DNA of 64,000 nucleotides from Ananas comosus (taxonomy: Eukaryota; Streptophyta; Magnoliopsida; Poales; Bromeliaceae). The position numbers and the translations under genes are program-made. The notes under the pieces are model-generated. The model had not been told where the DNA came from. It made no database searches and saw nothing but the letters and a program-made list of their open reading frames with translations. The stretch covers positions 21,039,769-21,103,768 of the forward strand of contig NC_033621.1 in assembly GCF_001540865.1 (NCBI RefSeq). The letters are read 5' to 3'. Positions 47,001 through 58,039 of the stretch are shown one piece after another (position 1 is the stretch's first letter; each line of letters begins with the position of its first letter).

Positions 47001-49586
47001 ATATACCCCTTATACGTTCCTCCGTTATTCCAAAATACTCCTACAGTTACCATCCGTTAAGTGTACTTGGGTTAAACGTGAGTTAAATTTCTACCACAGT
47101 TAAAAAAAATTAAAATGCCACTTTTGCCCTTAACTTACGGGCAAATAAGAAATGTTGGTGATGGTAGAAGGGTATATTTGAAAAGACCAAAAAGCAAAAT
47201 ACTTTTTGTGCTCCTAACTTAAGGGCAAATAAGAAAAGTTGGTAATGGTAGAAGCATATATTTGAAAGGGCAAAATAGTAATTTCATAGAGATAACAGAG
47301 TTCATTAACAAATTTTAACTCTAAGGGTATATTAGAAATAAGTTGGAACGTAAAAAGGATATTTTCAATATTAGCCTTCTAAGAGGGGTAAATCAGAAAG
47401 TCGGAAACTTTTCAGGGGTATATAAGCAATTGCCCCTAATATTAAAATAGTTTTAGCAAAATCACGGTTAACCAGATGATATTGCAGACGACACTCATAT
47501 ACACTGTTGAGACATCTTTTAACTCTTTTTCTCTCGCTGATTTGGCAACACTGAATTGGTACCGCCATGTATGCAAATCCTAGCTTGTTTTGGGTGGCAC
47601 TAGGTAGGGGTGCTAATCAAGTCCTGGACCCAGTCCTTTAGGATGAAGCCGTGTTTTAAAAAGCCCGAGGCACACCAAGGCGCAAAGGGCTGTTCCACAG
47701 GCCTTCATCTGCTTGGGCCTTTAAAAAGAACAAAAATTAAAGCCTAGACCCTGCTTGGGCTGATCTAGCCCATCTAGAGTGCTATATATAGCGCAACCTG
47801 TGTATGCCATCTAGCATCTAAATCCACTCGAAGAAAAGCAATGGAGAAATCTTGGCAAAATTTGTGACAAGTCTGTGATGTGCAAGGCATTCTCTTTGTA
47901 AAATGTAAATAACTGATAATGGTTTTTTCGATAAGAAATTCTTGTTCTCCCACCGTGAATAGTTTGTCCCCTCGTATGTAATTTAGATGTGCAAAGCATG
48001 TTTAGTCCACAAAAATTATTCGGCGATGATGCTTAAGTATCTGCTAGAATACTTGTAATGCATCTGTCGTGCAAATTTTATTGTTGTATGACTTACAATG
48101 CACACAAGAGATGAGTTACAAAGTCATGTTTGAGGAACAGTCTAATGACAAGATTTTGGAACAAAATGATCACATTTCAGCAGCGCCGAGAATAGGAGCC
48201 AATGTGAATTGGCAAATTAGTCGAGCATACATTCCTAATGTAGCCTGTTCTTACTCGGGTCGAACTCAAATTTTGCTTAAGAACCTTGTTTTTGCTTTTT
48301 CTTTTTTCTTCTGTCACTTATGAAATCCATTTTTCATCTGTCATATGACATACATTATGTACTTCCTCTCATTTGCATCCTAAGAGCTCAGAGGTCTATT
48401 TGAGGAGGTGTTTGGATTGTTTTATGATTCTCAATGCCCATAATGGCTGCTTTTTCTCATACATACTGCAGAACTTAATGCAATTAGAAATTTGTTCTGC
48501 ATGATGTTTAGTTTATGATGTCAGTTGATCTGCAACAGGTTACAGGAGAGGGGGATGACAAATATCTAATTGCTACAGCCGAGCAGCCGTTATGTGCTTA
48601 TCATCTAAATGATCGACTCTATCCCCAAGACTTGCCAATTAGGTTGGCCTTTTTGTTCCTCTAACTTTTGTTGTGTTTATTGGTGGAACAATTACAACTG
48701 TTTCAGAATTAGAAATTAGCGATCTATTTTTTGTTACATTAGATATGCCGGATATTCTACTTGCTTCCGCAAGGAGGCTGGCTCACATGGTCGAGACACA
48801 TTAGGCATTTTCAGAGTCCATCAATTTGAGAAGGTAGAACAGTTCTGCATAACGAGTCCAAATGATAATGACTCTTGGGAGATGCATGAGGAAATGCTAA
48901 AGAATTCTGAGGATTTCTATAAGGAGGTAAATCTTCTGAGAGTGTTTTTGATGTTTCCGAGTTTCCTGCTTTCGTTGATGACGTATCTAAATACCTTGCC
49001 TGCAAACACACTGTTCGTCAGTTCCTCCCTTTCCCCTTTTACTTTTAATTTTCTTTTGGGGGGGTTTTGTTGCAGTTGAACATTCCCTATCAAGTAGTAG
49101 CCATTGTTTCGGGTGCTTTGAATGATGCGGCAGCTAAAAAGTATGACTTAGAAGGATGGTTTCCTGCATCAAAGACATATAGAGAGCTCGTCTCGTGTTC
49201 AAATTGCACAGATTACCAATCACGGAGATTAGGAATTGGATACGGCCAGAAGAAAGTGAGAAGCCGACCTTAGATTTTCACTCTTTCTTTATTTGCTATG
49301 CCTATGGGTATTTTTTATCCAACACCTGGTATATAAATGGCTGTATTTGTCTCTCTGTCATTTTGTGCAGAATGATGAGCAATCAAAGCAGTATGTGCAT
49401 ATGCTCAATTCGACATTGACGGCAACAGAGAGGACCGTTTGTTGCATTCTCGAAAATTATCAGAGAGACGATGGTGTCGAGATCCCGAAAGTGTTACAAC
49501 CATACATGGGGGGGATAGAATTTCTTCCTTTCAAGATAAGCCCGGAAGTCAAATCCAAGAAGACTAAAGCTAAGGTGTCTATTTAG
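44092..49586 (+). CDS. SERRS: Seryl-tRNA synthetase, cytosolic type, first coding exon missing
   Basis: Seven exons in phase: 44092-44270, 45567-45672, 46336-46529, 48539-48642, 48743-48926, 49076-49255 and 49371-49586, about 387 codons; plant cytosolic SerRS has about 450. The first exon found encodes the coiled-coil tRNA-binding arm ([19 protein letters not shown]) up to [13 protein letters not shown]. Then come the class II core, the TAEQPL loop, motif 2 ([21 protein letters not shown]) and motif 3 ([13 protein letters not shown]). The enzyme charges tRNA-Ser with serine. The first exon starts with two bases of a split codon after a good acceptor, so an upstream exon of roughly 45 residues (with the start codon) must exist but is not in the window. 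Intron 3 begins GC (46530). The donor after 44270 is weak (GTCCAC). An alternative end is possible: donor 49575, acceptor 49672, giving GNSAN and a stop at 49689. Confidence 0.9.
44690..45025. mobile_element. Third copy of the GGCACG-rich TIR element
   Basis: Shares TGCTAAAGAAAATAAATATT and the arms (CGTGCCATACTGTGCCGACA; ACACCGTGTCGTACCGAGGC) with the tandem pair at 33735-34410. It lies in the first SerRS intron seen. Confidence 0.6.
46929..47436. mobile_element. Mutator-type MITE, copy C
   Basis: Begins GGGATAATTGTCTATATACC, ends GGTATATAAGCAATTGCCCC. Exact 9-bp target duplication TAATATTAA (46920-46928 and 47437-47445). Within the SerRS intron 46530-48538. Confidence 0.85.
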
Positions 49587-49689
49587 CCTTTCATGTACTC
49601 TGAACAACACCGCAGTGATTTCAATGTTTGTTAACTTGCATTAAACTGACTGTTTTGTGATGGTTGGACAGGGAAATAGTGCTAATTAA

Positions 49690-50744
49690 TCCAGTATAGC
49701 AAATGAGAGTTTCCAGCTGAGGATATCATCCGGGAAATGATACAGCAAAAATGCTATTTATTTAGTGACGAGGCACGAACATCTTGCATTTTCTTCTTTG
49801 GTTGGTAACTGGTGTTGATTTTGAGCGACTTAAGATTTTTGATTGGTAAACTTACGTCAAAGGAGGTTTTAATCATTGTATGTCTGATTATTACTGTTTG
49901 ATAATATAATTGCATGCCCTATGTGATGCAAGTTACTGTGTTCTATAATATTGGCGCCAAATGCGATAGCTAATATTTGGATGCTGTATTTCGTTCTCTT
50001 GCTTTTTTGTGTCATTGCTCACTAAAGTGTGTGTGTTATTTGTTCAGTCGTGGCTGTTATTGTACGTAAAAGAGAGTACCCTCCCTTACAGCCTATTAGT
50101 GCTGTTCGAGTAGTGCTATTAAGAGAAGCATTATGTTATTATGCCCTCGACATCTTAATGTGGTAAAATTGGCAGTGTAGAGTTTGAACTTTCTATTTTT
50201 GTTGATTAGAATTTCATTTCCGCTTTGTGTTGCAGTAGGATTTCTGGAATTTTCTTTTAGGTAAACACAGTATCGAGGTTGGTACTGCAGAAAGCAGAAA
50301 CAGAAGTGGGTTCCAACTTCCAAGCAGGCTCAGGTTGCAGGGAGAGAGAGAGAGAGGTAAAGCTAAACTATTTTAGTCCCAAACTACAACCTTAGTCCTA
50401 GTAGATTTGACTAAAGTCGTTTACAATGCAATGCACTTAATTAAACACTATTTGTTAGTCAATTCATTTTGTCGACGTAAATTCTCGCTTAATTTCAAGT
50501 TATTTTGTTTGGAGGTAGAACTGAAGCATTTGGAAAATCATTCTGAAAAGTGAATGTGATTATTCTGGCATGAGATGGACGGACAGTCTTGAGTTTGAAA
50601 GTAACCTGGATGCATCTGCTTGCCTAGATTTGAATGAGCTATTTGTAGAGAATTTAGGTGAAAACACACAAAAGTTACCTTAATTATAGGTTATTTTGAA
50701 TTAGCTCCTTAATCTTTCAAAATTTTTGATTTCGCTATCCAAGT
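49690..50744. other. SerRS 3' region and intergenic DNA
   Basis: Contains the likely SerRS 3' untranslated region and a GA run at 50341-50356. No gene was recognised. Small open frames lack protein features. Confidence 0.45.
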
Positions 50745-51015
50745 TTTCAATTTATTTGATCTGAGTCAATCAACAAGGCTCTGACTTTGTGCTATAATGC
50801 TGTTAATAGCATCAAGCACTTTGTGCCACAAATCTTTTTACCGTTAGATTTAAGTCTTTAGCCATTTTCAATCTTTAGATCATACTATTTCACCAACTAT
50901 CCATAAACCTTAGGGGACTGTTATTATTCTAATCACACATTCCTTCATTCAAGGGTCAAAAATTTAATAGCATAAACGATTTGGTGCTATTAATAGTATA
51001 ATAATCTAATTCTTT
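50745..51015. mobile_element. MITE of the ACCGTTAGAT family
   Basis: GCACTTTGTGCCACAAATCT, then TTACCGTTAGATTTAAG; the right arm AAAATTTAATAGCATAAACG then GGTGCTATTAATAG. A relative sits at about 22123-22310 (CACTTGGTATTTGTAAATTT, ACCGTTAGATC). Ends only approximate. Confidence 0.45.
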
Positions 51016-51649
51016 CTCTCTCTCTATGTATATTTGAGTTGATTCTGGCTTGCGTTCGGCCAAACACGAGCTAACTCATAAAAAGCGAGTTAGGTGTGTA
51101 TTGTTCGTCCCTTTTTTACCTTGAAATCGAAATCGAAATCGAAATCGAAATGAAAGAATCTATTTATTGGTGTTTGGTATGTGGGAGTTCTCTTCTGATT
51201 CCGGAATGAATGGGAATCCTCCGATCACCTTTTTTTTAATCCGGCCTAATAGGTCGGATTGGAAGTTAAATCCCAGCGAGAATGCATTTTATGAAATTGG
51301 TTATATTCTATATTCTTTATTTAAAATTAAATTTATTTTTTTGACTTTCATTTTAAATTAAAATTAAAATTAAAATTTAGAAATTAAATTTTTAATGCTA
51401 GATTTTGATTTAGAAATTAAATTAAAATATAAATGTAACCGAAGCATTTTGAATTTGATCTACAAATTTAAATGTAAGTTTGAATTTGAATCAAATTAAA
51501 AATTAGTTTTATATTTTGAATTGTCCAATTTTAAATTGTAAATAAATTTTGAAAATTTATATTTAAAATTTTGGCTTATCGTTTTAATATTTTGATGTAA
51601 AATTTTAATATTTAATTTTTAGTTTGAATTTAAATTACATATTTAAAGT

Positions 51650-53240
51650 TTATGTTTTGAGGTGCAAATTTAATTTTAAATTATTTTTATATTTTGTATT
51701 TTAATTGTTTTTTGATGATCAAAATTTTTTAAATATTAAAAGTATGAATCAACCATACCTATTCCTATTGTTATACTGAATCAAATATATTGGGAGGTTT
51801 TATCTCTATTTTCGATCTTCATACATTCCAATTATATTTCTCATTTTGAACCAAACACGCGTGGGCTCGAGTACTAACAAACTCTAATAAGGGCATGTTT
51901 GATTGGAAGGATTCGAGACTGGAATGGAAATCAGAATACGCCATTTCTATTATTGGTATTTGTTTTGAGGGATCAGCATTTCGATTCCTATTAAGGAGAA
52001 TAAAAGAGGGGGTGAGAAAATAACTTTTCTTTTATCAATAAAATTATTTAAATGCAAATATATAAATTTAAATTTAGATTAAATTTAAAGTTTAAATTTA
52101 ACATAAAATTCAAATTTTATTAGCTTTTAAATTTAAATTTAAATCTCAATAGAAGCTTAATATTTGAATTTAGATGTAATTTTACATTTTGACTTTGAAC
52201 CTAAATTTAAACTATAAATTTAAAGTTAAATTGTGAATTTTAATTTTAATTTTAATTATGAATTTGAATTTTGAATTTAAATTTTGATTATGAATTTAGT
52301 TAGTAAATTAAATTTTGTTTAACAAAATAATTTCGATTCCAAATTCTGTTGTGAATCAAACAAATTAAGAAATTTATCATTTTGTTGTTCATTCCGATTC
52401 ATTTTATTTTCCATTCCAATTTCGATTTACCCCGACCCATTATGTTTTGAGGTGCAAATTTAATTTTAAATTATTTTTATATTTTGTATTTTAATTTTAT
52501 TTTAATTGTTTTATGATGATCAAAATTTTTTAAATATTGAAAGTATGAATCAACCATACCTATTCCGATTGGTATACTGAATCAAATATATTGGGAGGTT
52601 TTATCTCTGTTTTCGATCTTCGTACATTCCAATTATATTTCTCATTTTGAACCAAACACGCCCTTAGGTTGTGGGCTCTAGTACTAACAAACTCTAAGGG
52701 CATGTTTGATTGGAAGGATTCGAGATTGGAATGGAAATCAGAATAGGCCATTTCTATTATTGGTATTTGTTTCGAGGGATTAGCATTTCAATTCCTATTC
52801 AGGAGAATAAAAAGAGGGGGTGAGAAAATAACTTTTTTTTTTATCAATAAAATTATTTAAATGCAAATATATAAATTTAAATTTAGATTAAATTTTAAGT
52901 TTAAATTTAACATAAAAATCAAATTTTATTAGCTTTTAAATTTAAATTTCTCAATAGAAGCTTAATATTTGAATTTAGATGTAATTTTACATTTTGACTT
53001 TGAACCTAAATTTAAACTATAAATTTAAAGTTAAATTGTGAATTTTAATTTTAATTTTAATTATGAATTTGAATTTTTTGATTATGAATTCAGATAGTAA
53101 ATTAAATTTTTTTTAACCAAATAATTTCGATTCCAAATTCTATTGTGAGTCAAACAAATTAAGAAATTTATCATTTCGTTGTTCATTCCGATCCATTCTG
53201 TTTTCCATTCAATTTCGATTTTCATTTTAAGTAAACATGC
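51650..53240. repeat. Tandem duplication of about 790 bp
   Basis: Copy 1 about 51650-52441, copy 2 about 52442-53240. They share GTTTTGAGGTGCAAATTTAA, ATTGGGAGGTTTTATCTCT and ATTAGCTTTTAAATTTAAAT. Each contains elements bounded by GGGCATGTTTGATTGG and inverted AACCAAACACGCCC, so the duplication includes TIR elements. Confidence 0.7.
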
Positions 53241-53258
53241 CCCTAAAATGGCATTTTT

Positions 53259-53430
53259 TTGACATCATAATGATGTCACTGCAACGTAAGCACAAGATCA
53301 GCAACGAGAGTACGGAAACAAAATACGTCCATCCAATCGTACCGTTCCCCATCACCTTTTCCTAATTTTTCGTATTTTCTTTTGCTACAATAAAAATGAA
53401 AAATAGGAGAATCCCAAAAAGCCAAATCTG
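53259..53430 (+). repeat. Partial copy of the pirin promoter region
   Basis: It matches 55480-55670 upstream of the pirin gene: TTGACATCATAATGATGTCA, CAATCGTACCGTTCCC and CAATAAAAATGAAAAATAGG followed by AGAATCC. A shorter third piece is at about 54046-54108 (TGATGTCACTGCAATGTAAG). No pirin coding exon follows either copy. Confidence 0.6.
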
Positions 53431-53867
53431 TATTAGGCTTAGTTTGATATTAGTTTGATATTGAGATTTATCTGACATTGTTAGATAAAATAGAGTTAGA
53501 AAAAAAGTATATAGAGGTATGCTTCTGTGTTTTCCGATAAGACCGAAGAAAATATATTATCACCGACTCATCATAATATGCGAAATATAATATTACGTAC
53601 CATACTTTCTTACTACACGTAACGCAATCTTCTCGTAATTTCAAATGAGATATTAGAAACCTCAGTAACTACGCTCTCATGCTCATGTATTGAAGTATAC
53701 GAGAGTGTCGTAGTAGATTTTTCTTCTTTGATGCACACTTTGCTAGTTTATTCCAAAAAAAAAAAAGTATCAACAAATTGTAAAGATAAACTAATGCATA
53801 AAAAATAATCTGCCCAAAATCAGTGTAAAATTAAAAGAATGGCATAGTAGCCTCTACACATGTATAT

Positions 53868-54215
53868 TAAAGTCGAATACGAGCGAGCTAATTTCAGTTT
53901 GTGTTTTGCTCGTTAGAATTTTGAGTTAAAAAATTCAGCTCATTTATTAAATAAGCAATCTGGTCCAAATCGAATAAGAGTTGGCTTATGAATATTGTGC
54001 TGAATTGTGGGCGCTAATAAAAGCATCCTCTAAAACGATATTTTATTGCCATCATCATGATGTCACTGCAATGTAAGCATATGAATTATAGCCCGAAATA
54101 AAATGTACTCAGGTCGTGTTCAACTATTTATTAAACGAACAATCTGATTTGAGGGGAATATGAGTGGCGGGCTCGCGAACACCGAACTGGATTGCCGGCA
54201 CCAGCATCCTCTAAT
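53868..54215. mobile_element. Worn fragments of the hAT-type GAGCCGAACACGAGC family
   Basis: Two fragments, about 53868-54030 and 54110-54215, with CGAATACGAGCGAGCTAATT and TTATTAAACGAACAATCTG. They are separated by the third pirin-promoter piece. Both are followed by GCATCCTCTAA. Confidence 0.45.
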
Positions 54216-54244
54216 AAATGACATTTTAGGGCTTTTTTTTTGCA

Positions 54245-54660
54245 TTTAGCCTCCTCACAAAATTTTTTTTTTCACAAATAACCTCACAAAATTTGTAATT
54301 GCAAAATTGACTCTATACTCATTACGCAAGTGCCACGTCAGCGGCCGACTTGCATAAGTTGAAAACGGTGAATCATTTACTGTATTTAAACACGACAAAT
54401 AGTTCACCGTGTTTAAGTTAAAATGCACTGCGTGGTCGTTTGAGTTATTTTGCACTGCAGGGTTGGCTACTGATCAACCCGTCCAAACACGGTGAATGAT
54501 TTACTGTATTTAAACATGGTGAATTATTCACCGTATTCAACTTAGCCCTGTACAGCTGCTGACGTTGCGCTTACATGGCACATGGGTGACGGAAATAGGG
54601 CCGGTTTTATAATTATAAATTTCGTGAGAATATTTGTGAAAAAATATTTAAAAGGAGACT
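54245..54660. mobile_element. Palindrome-rich foldback element
   Basis: The left arm TTAGCCTCCTCACAAAATTT then TTCACAAATAACCTCAC is mirrored by GAGAATATTTGTGAAAAAAT then AAAAGGAGACTAA. The core carries CACGGTGAATGATTTAC and related inverted motifs, as in 43432-43957. Confidence 0.65.
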
Positions 54661-54664
54661 AAGG

Positions 54665-55326
54665 GGGTGTTTGGTTTGATATAAAAATGGATGGAAAAGA
54701 AATTTTCGGTGTAAAAATTATTTCCAGACTTGTTTATCTGGTCGTAAAAAAAATTTTCAGAAAAAATAATTTTATGTATTTGAGGGAAAATTTTTTTTTT
54801 CATTTTCCGCGTGTGAACAGCAGAAAACGAAAACGCCGACCACGGAGCCAAAATCGCGGCTCATGGGTCAGGGCTTTTTCGTGGGGTCCACGAGGCCACT
54901 TCGGCCTCGTCGACCGCATGAGAGGGAGGTCCACAGTGGACCTCCAATATATATATAGATATATATATATAATAATTTTATTTATAATATATATTTATTT
55001 ATTATATATATAGTATTTTATTTTATATAAGATATTATAATATTTATTAATATTTATAAATATATAACTCTTATATATTATTAATATATGTTTATTACAA
55101 TTTTAAATATATTTAATCTATATATAAAAATTATAATAATAATATATATATAGTATATTAATTATTATATATTATTAATATATATAATAAAAATATATTA
55201 AATAGTTTTTTATCTATTTTTTTTTTCTTTAAACCAAACAACTCTTCACGAAAAACCAAGTTTTTTCCACAAAATTTTTTTTTTCCTTCGAAAATTTTTT
55301 TCCAGTATTTTACGAGAAGCCAAACA
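54665..55326. mobile_element. TIR element with a GC-rich internal patch
   Basis: The left GGGTGTTTGGTTTGATATAA is inverted as TACGAGAAGCCAAACAAAG at the right. The inner patch 54828-54945 is GC-rich (GGTCCACGAGGCCACTTCGG). The rest is (TA)-rich. Upstream of pirin. Confidence 0.6.
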
Positions 55327-55340
55327 AAGTTGGACATTTT

Positions 55341-55469
55341 TATTTTTTTTTGAGAGATAGATAACATGTTACCCGCTTCATTTATTTTATTTAGAAAATA
55401 AACTTAGTTAGAAATGTGAATCAATTAGGATTCGAACTTAGGTTTCGAGTACCAACCATCAAGTCTTTT
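55341..55469 (-). mobile_element. tRNA-derived SINE, apparently full length
   Basis: On the minus strand: GATGGTTGGTACTCGAAACC (box A-like), AGTTCGAATCC (box B-like), then GAAGCGGGTAACATGTTATC and TATCTCTC with an A tail. Flanked by a 13-bp duplication with one change, AGTTGGACATTTT (55328-55340) and AGTTTGACATTTT (55470-55482). Length 129 bp, typical of plant SINEs. Confidence 0.8.
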
Positions 55470-55732
55470 AGTTTGACATTTTATTGACATCATAACGAGG
55501 TCACCGCAATGTAAGCACAAGATCGAGATTCAAAGAAACGAAATACGTCCCGTCCGCCCAATCGTACCGTTCCCATTCTGGAAGCAGCCAACATCGTACG
55601 GTCAACGCCCCTCATTTTCGTTCTTGCTGCAAATAAAAATCGAAAAAAATGGGCGAATCCTCATAACCCAAAATACTCTCTCATGCGCATCTCCTCCTCC
55701 TCCTCCTCCTCCTCTTCTCCTATCCTCACCAC

Positions 55733-55739
55733 TATATAT
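55733..55739 (+). promoter_or_regulatory. Candidate TATA box of the pirin gene
   Basis: TATATAT in CACTATATATCG, about 140 bases upstream of the ATG at 55875. A start near 55765 would leave out the in-frame ATG at 55683 and support the shorter protein. Confidence 0.5.
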
Positions 55740-55874
55740 CGTCGCCTCCTCCTCTTCAATCCCTTCTTCGTCGCACAACAACAACAACAACAACAACAAC
55801 TGCGTTGCTCTCCCCCTCTCTGCTTCACGCAAAAGCGCTTTTCCAGAAGCAGCAGCCGATTTAGTAGCGTCGCC

Positions 55875-58039
55875 ATGGCCGCCGTCGAGAAGCCCCGGGT
55901 CGTCGCGAGGAAGCTCCTCGCCGAGTCCCAGGAAGAGGGACACGGCGCCACCGTGAGGAGAAGCATTGGAAGGTAATTCGTTCGCGTAAAAGTTTGGAAT
56001 TCATTGAATGATTGAGATCAAACTAAAAAAAAAAGCCTTTTTTATGAATTCATTCTTTTTTTATTATATATACCTTTTGATTTTTTTATTTTGGGTGTTA
56101 ATTTGATGGGGTTTATGTAATTTGCAGGTCTGAGCTCAGAAGCTTGGATCCTTTCCTTCTCCTGGATGAGTTTGAAGGTATTTTAGTTTCTCGGAAAGAT
56201 GTGAAAATCTTTTTTCTTTTTTCTTTTTTTCCGATTTGGATAAAAAATTTAGAATTTTTATCATTAAATTCTTTCAAATTTTGCTTGATTTTGCTCTACT
56301 GTTTCTTTTCTTTTAAGTTGGGTGTTTTTTGAACTTCAATTACAATTTGTTTTGTTGCAGTTTCTCCTCCCGCTGGATTTCCTGATCACCCTCATAGAGG
56401 TTGGTTTTGAAAAATCACCACTTATTATTCATGATCTTATGTTACAGGATATTTGCTTCTGCTCAGGTGTTGTTGTGTTTAATTATGTATTTTTTTTTCT
56501 CAGGATTTGAGACTGTTACATACATGCTAGAGGTAACTCAACTTACACATCTCTGTTATAATTCAAATTGATTTGTAGTAGATGCTCATGAGGTGTTCAC
56601 TGAATTGCTTCTGTGGAGTTTCAGGGCTCATTCACTCATCAAGATTTCGCTGGGCATAAGGGCACAATCGGGCCGGGAGATGTGCAGGTTTGACTTTGTT
56701 TGGCTTTTTTTTTTTAAATATTAGAAAAGGATTGGTAAAAATGTTTACTGAAAGATTCTCTATAAGCCATTTGAAATAGGCCCTCAATTTTATTTTATTT
56801 TTCGATTAACACTCGCTTGAACTTGTACCAATTCTTTTTATTTGAGTTTTTACGCGTAGTCAAATTGAAAATTTTGTTAAATTTAATGGCTCTATTAGCT
56901 ATTAACTATTAGTTGTTCTAGTTGATAAAATTCTCAATTAAGTTGACTAATTGATCAAATAAAAAATATTCATCAATCTTAGTCGATTGCGATTGAACTT
57001 TGTTGTTTGATCATGTTGGTTGCTACCAACTGGCTAAAATTTCGTCAGTCATCATTTTCATTGTTCAGTGGATGACGGCCGGCCGGGGTATTGTCCACTC
57101 GGAAATGCCTGCAGGCGAGGGCGTCCAGAAGGGATTGCAGCTATGGATCAATCTCTCCTCAAAGGATAAGATGTAAGTCACCAATTTTGATGCTTAGTTA
57201 TCATAATTTCTTGGGTCTCTCCTGAGATGTCGCGTATTTGCGCTCTGTCCCCTGTAAAAACATAACCTGCATTTAACTCTCAGATTTTAGATTGTTAGCA
57301 CTTAAACCCCCTCATGTCAAATGAGATTGAATATGCTTTAAAATATCCACCATAACTGTTTCAATAGTTTTCGTCGCACTTTGAATTATCATTACATTTT
57401 CTGAATGCATAATTTGAGTAACAGGAGGTCTAATTTCAGGGGTAAAGTGCAAGTATAGGAATCTTCGAGAGTTCCGTATTTTAGCTTCAATTTTAGCCGA
57501 TTTCGATCAATTTTGCAAAGCTCAATGACTCTTGGCATCGCAGGATCGAGCCCAAATATCAAGAATTGCAGAGCAAGGACATAAGCCGAGCCGAGAAGGA
57601 CGGGGTCGAAGTCCGGATCATTGCAGGGGAGGCATTCGGCGTCCGATCCCCGGTCTACACTCGAACTCCGACAATGTATATGGATTTCACGGTGAATCCC
57701 GGCGCCCAGCTACAGCAGCCCATTCCGGAGAACTGGAACTCCTTCGTATACATCATCGAAGGCGAGGGCATATTCGGGAGCGAGGACTCTCCGCCGGTGA
57801 CAAGCCACCATTGCCTCGTGCTCGGGCCCGGAGACGGCCTGAATGTCTGGAACAAATCGGGGAGCCCGCTGCGGTTCGTTCTCGTCGGAGGGCAGCCGCT
57901 GGACGAGCCAGTCGTGCAGCACGGGCCGTTCGTCATGAACACGCGTGCGGAGATCCGGCAGGCCATGGAGGATTACTATCTGGGGAGGAATGGGTTTGAG
58001 AAGGCCAAGCAGTGGAAATCTGATTCACTTACTCACTGA
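55875..58039 (+). CDS. PRN: Pirin-like protein
   Basis: Seven exons, 55875-55972, 56128-56177, 56361-56399, 56504-56532, 56625-56687, 57069-57172 and 57544-58039, join in phase to 292 residues, the usual plant pirin length. The N-terminal cupin has the metal-binding motifs [18 protein letters not shown] and [14 protein letters not shown]. The second cupin domain holds [19 protein letters not shown] and [18 protein letters not shown]. Pirins are iron-binding bicupins; Arabidopsis PRN1 binds the G-protein alpha subunit and NF-Y factors, and some pirins have quercetinase activity. The start at 55875 has a good context (GTCGCCATGG). The frame is open 64 codons further up to 55683, through a Ser run and a Gln run, but the TATA box lies inside that stretch. 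The last exon is GC-rich and intronless over 165 codons. Confidence 0.95.

Noticed and set aside
57532..57999. 155-codon Arg-rich frame and minus-strand frames over the last pirin exon
   Set aside because: Overlap the real pirin exon in other frames; GC-rich coding DNA often leaves such frames open.
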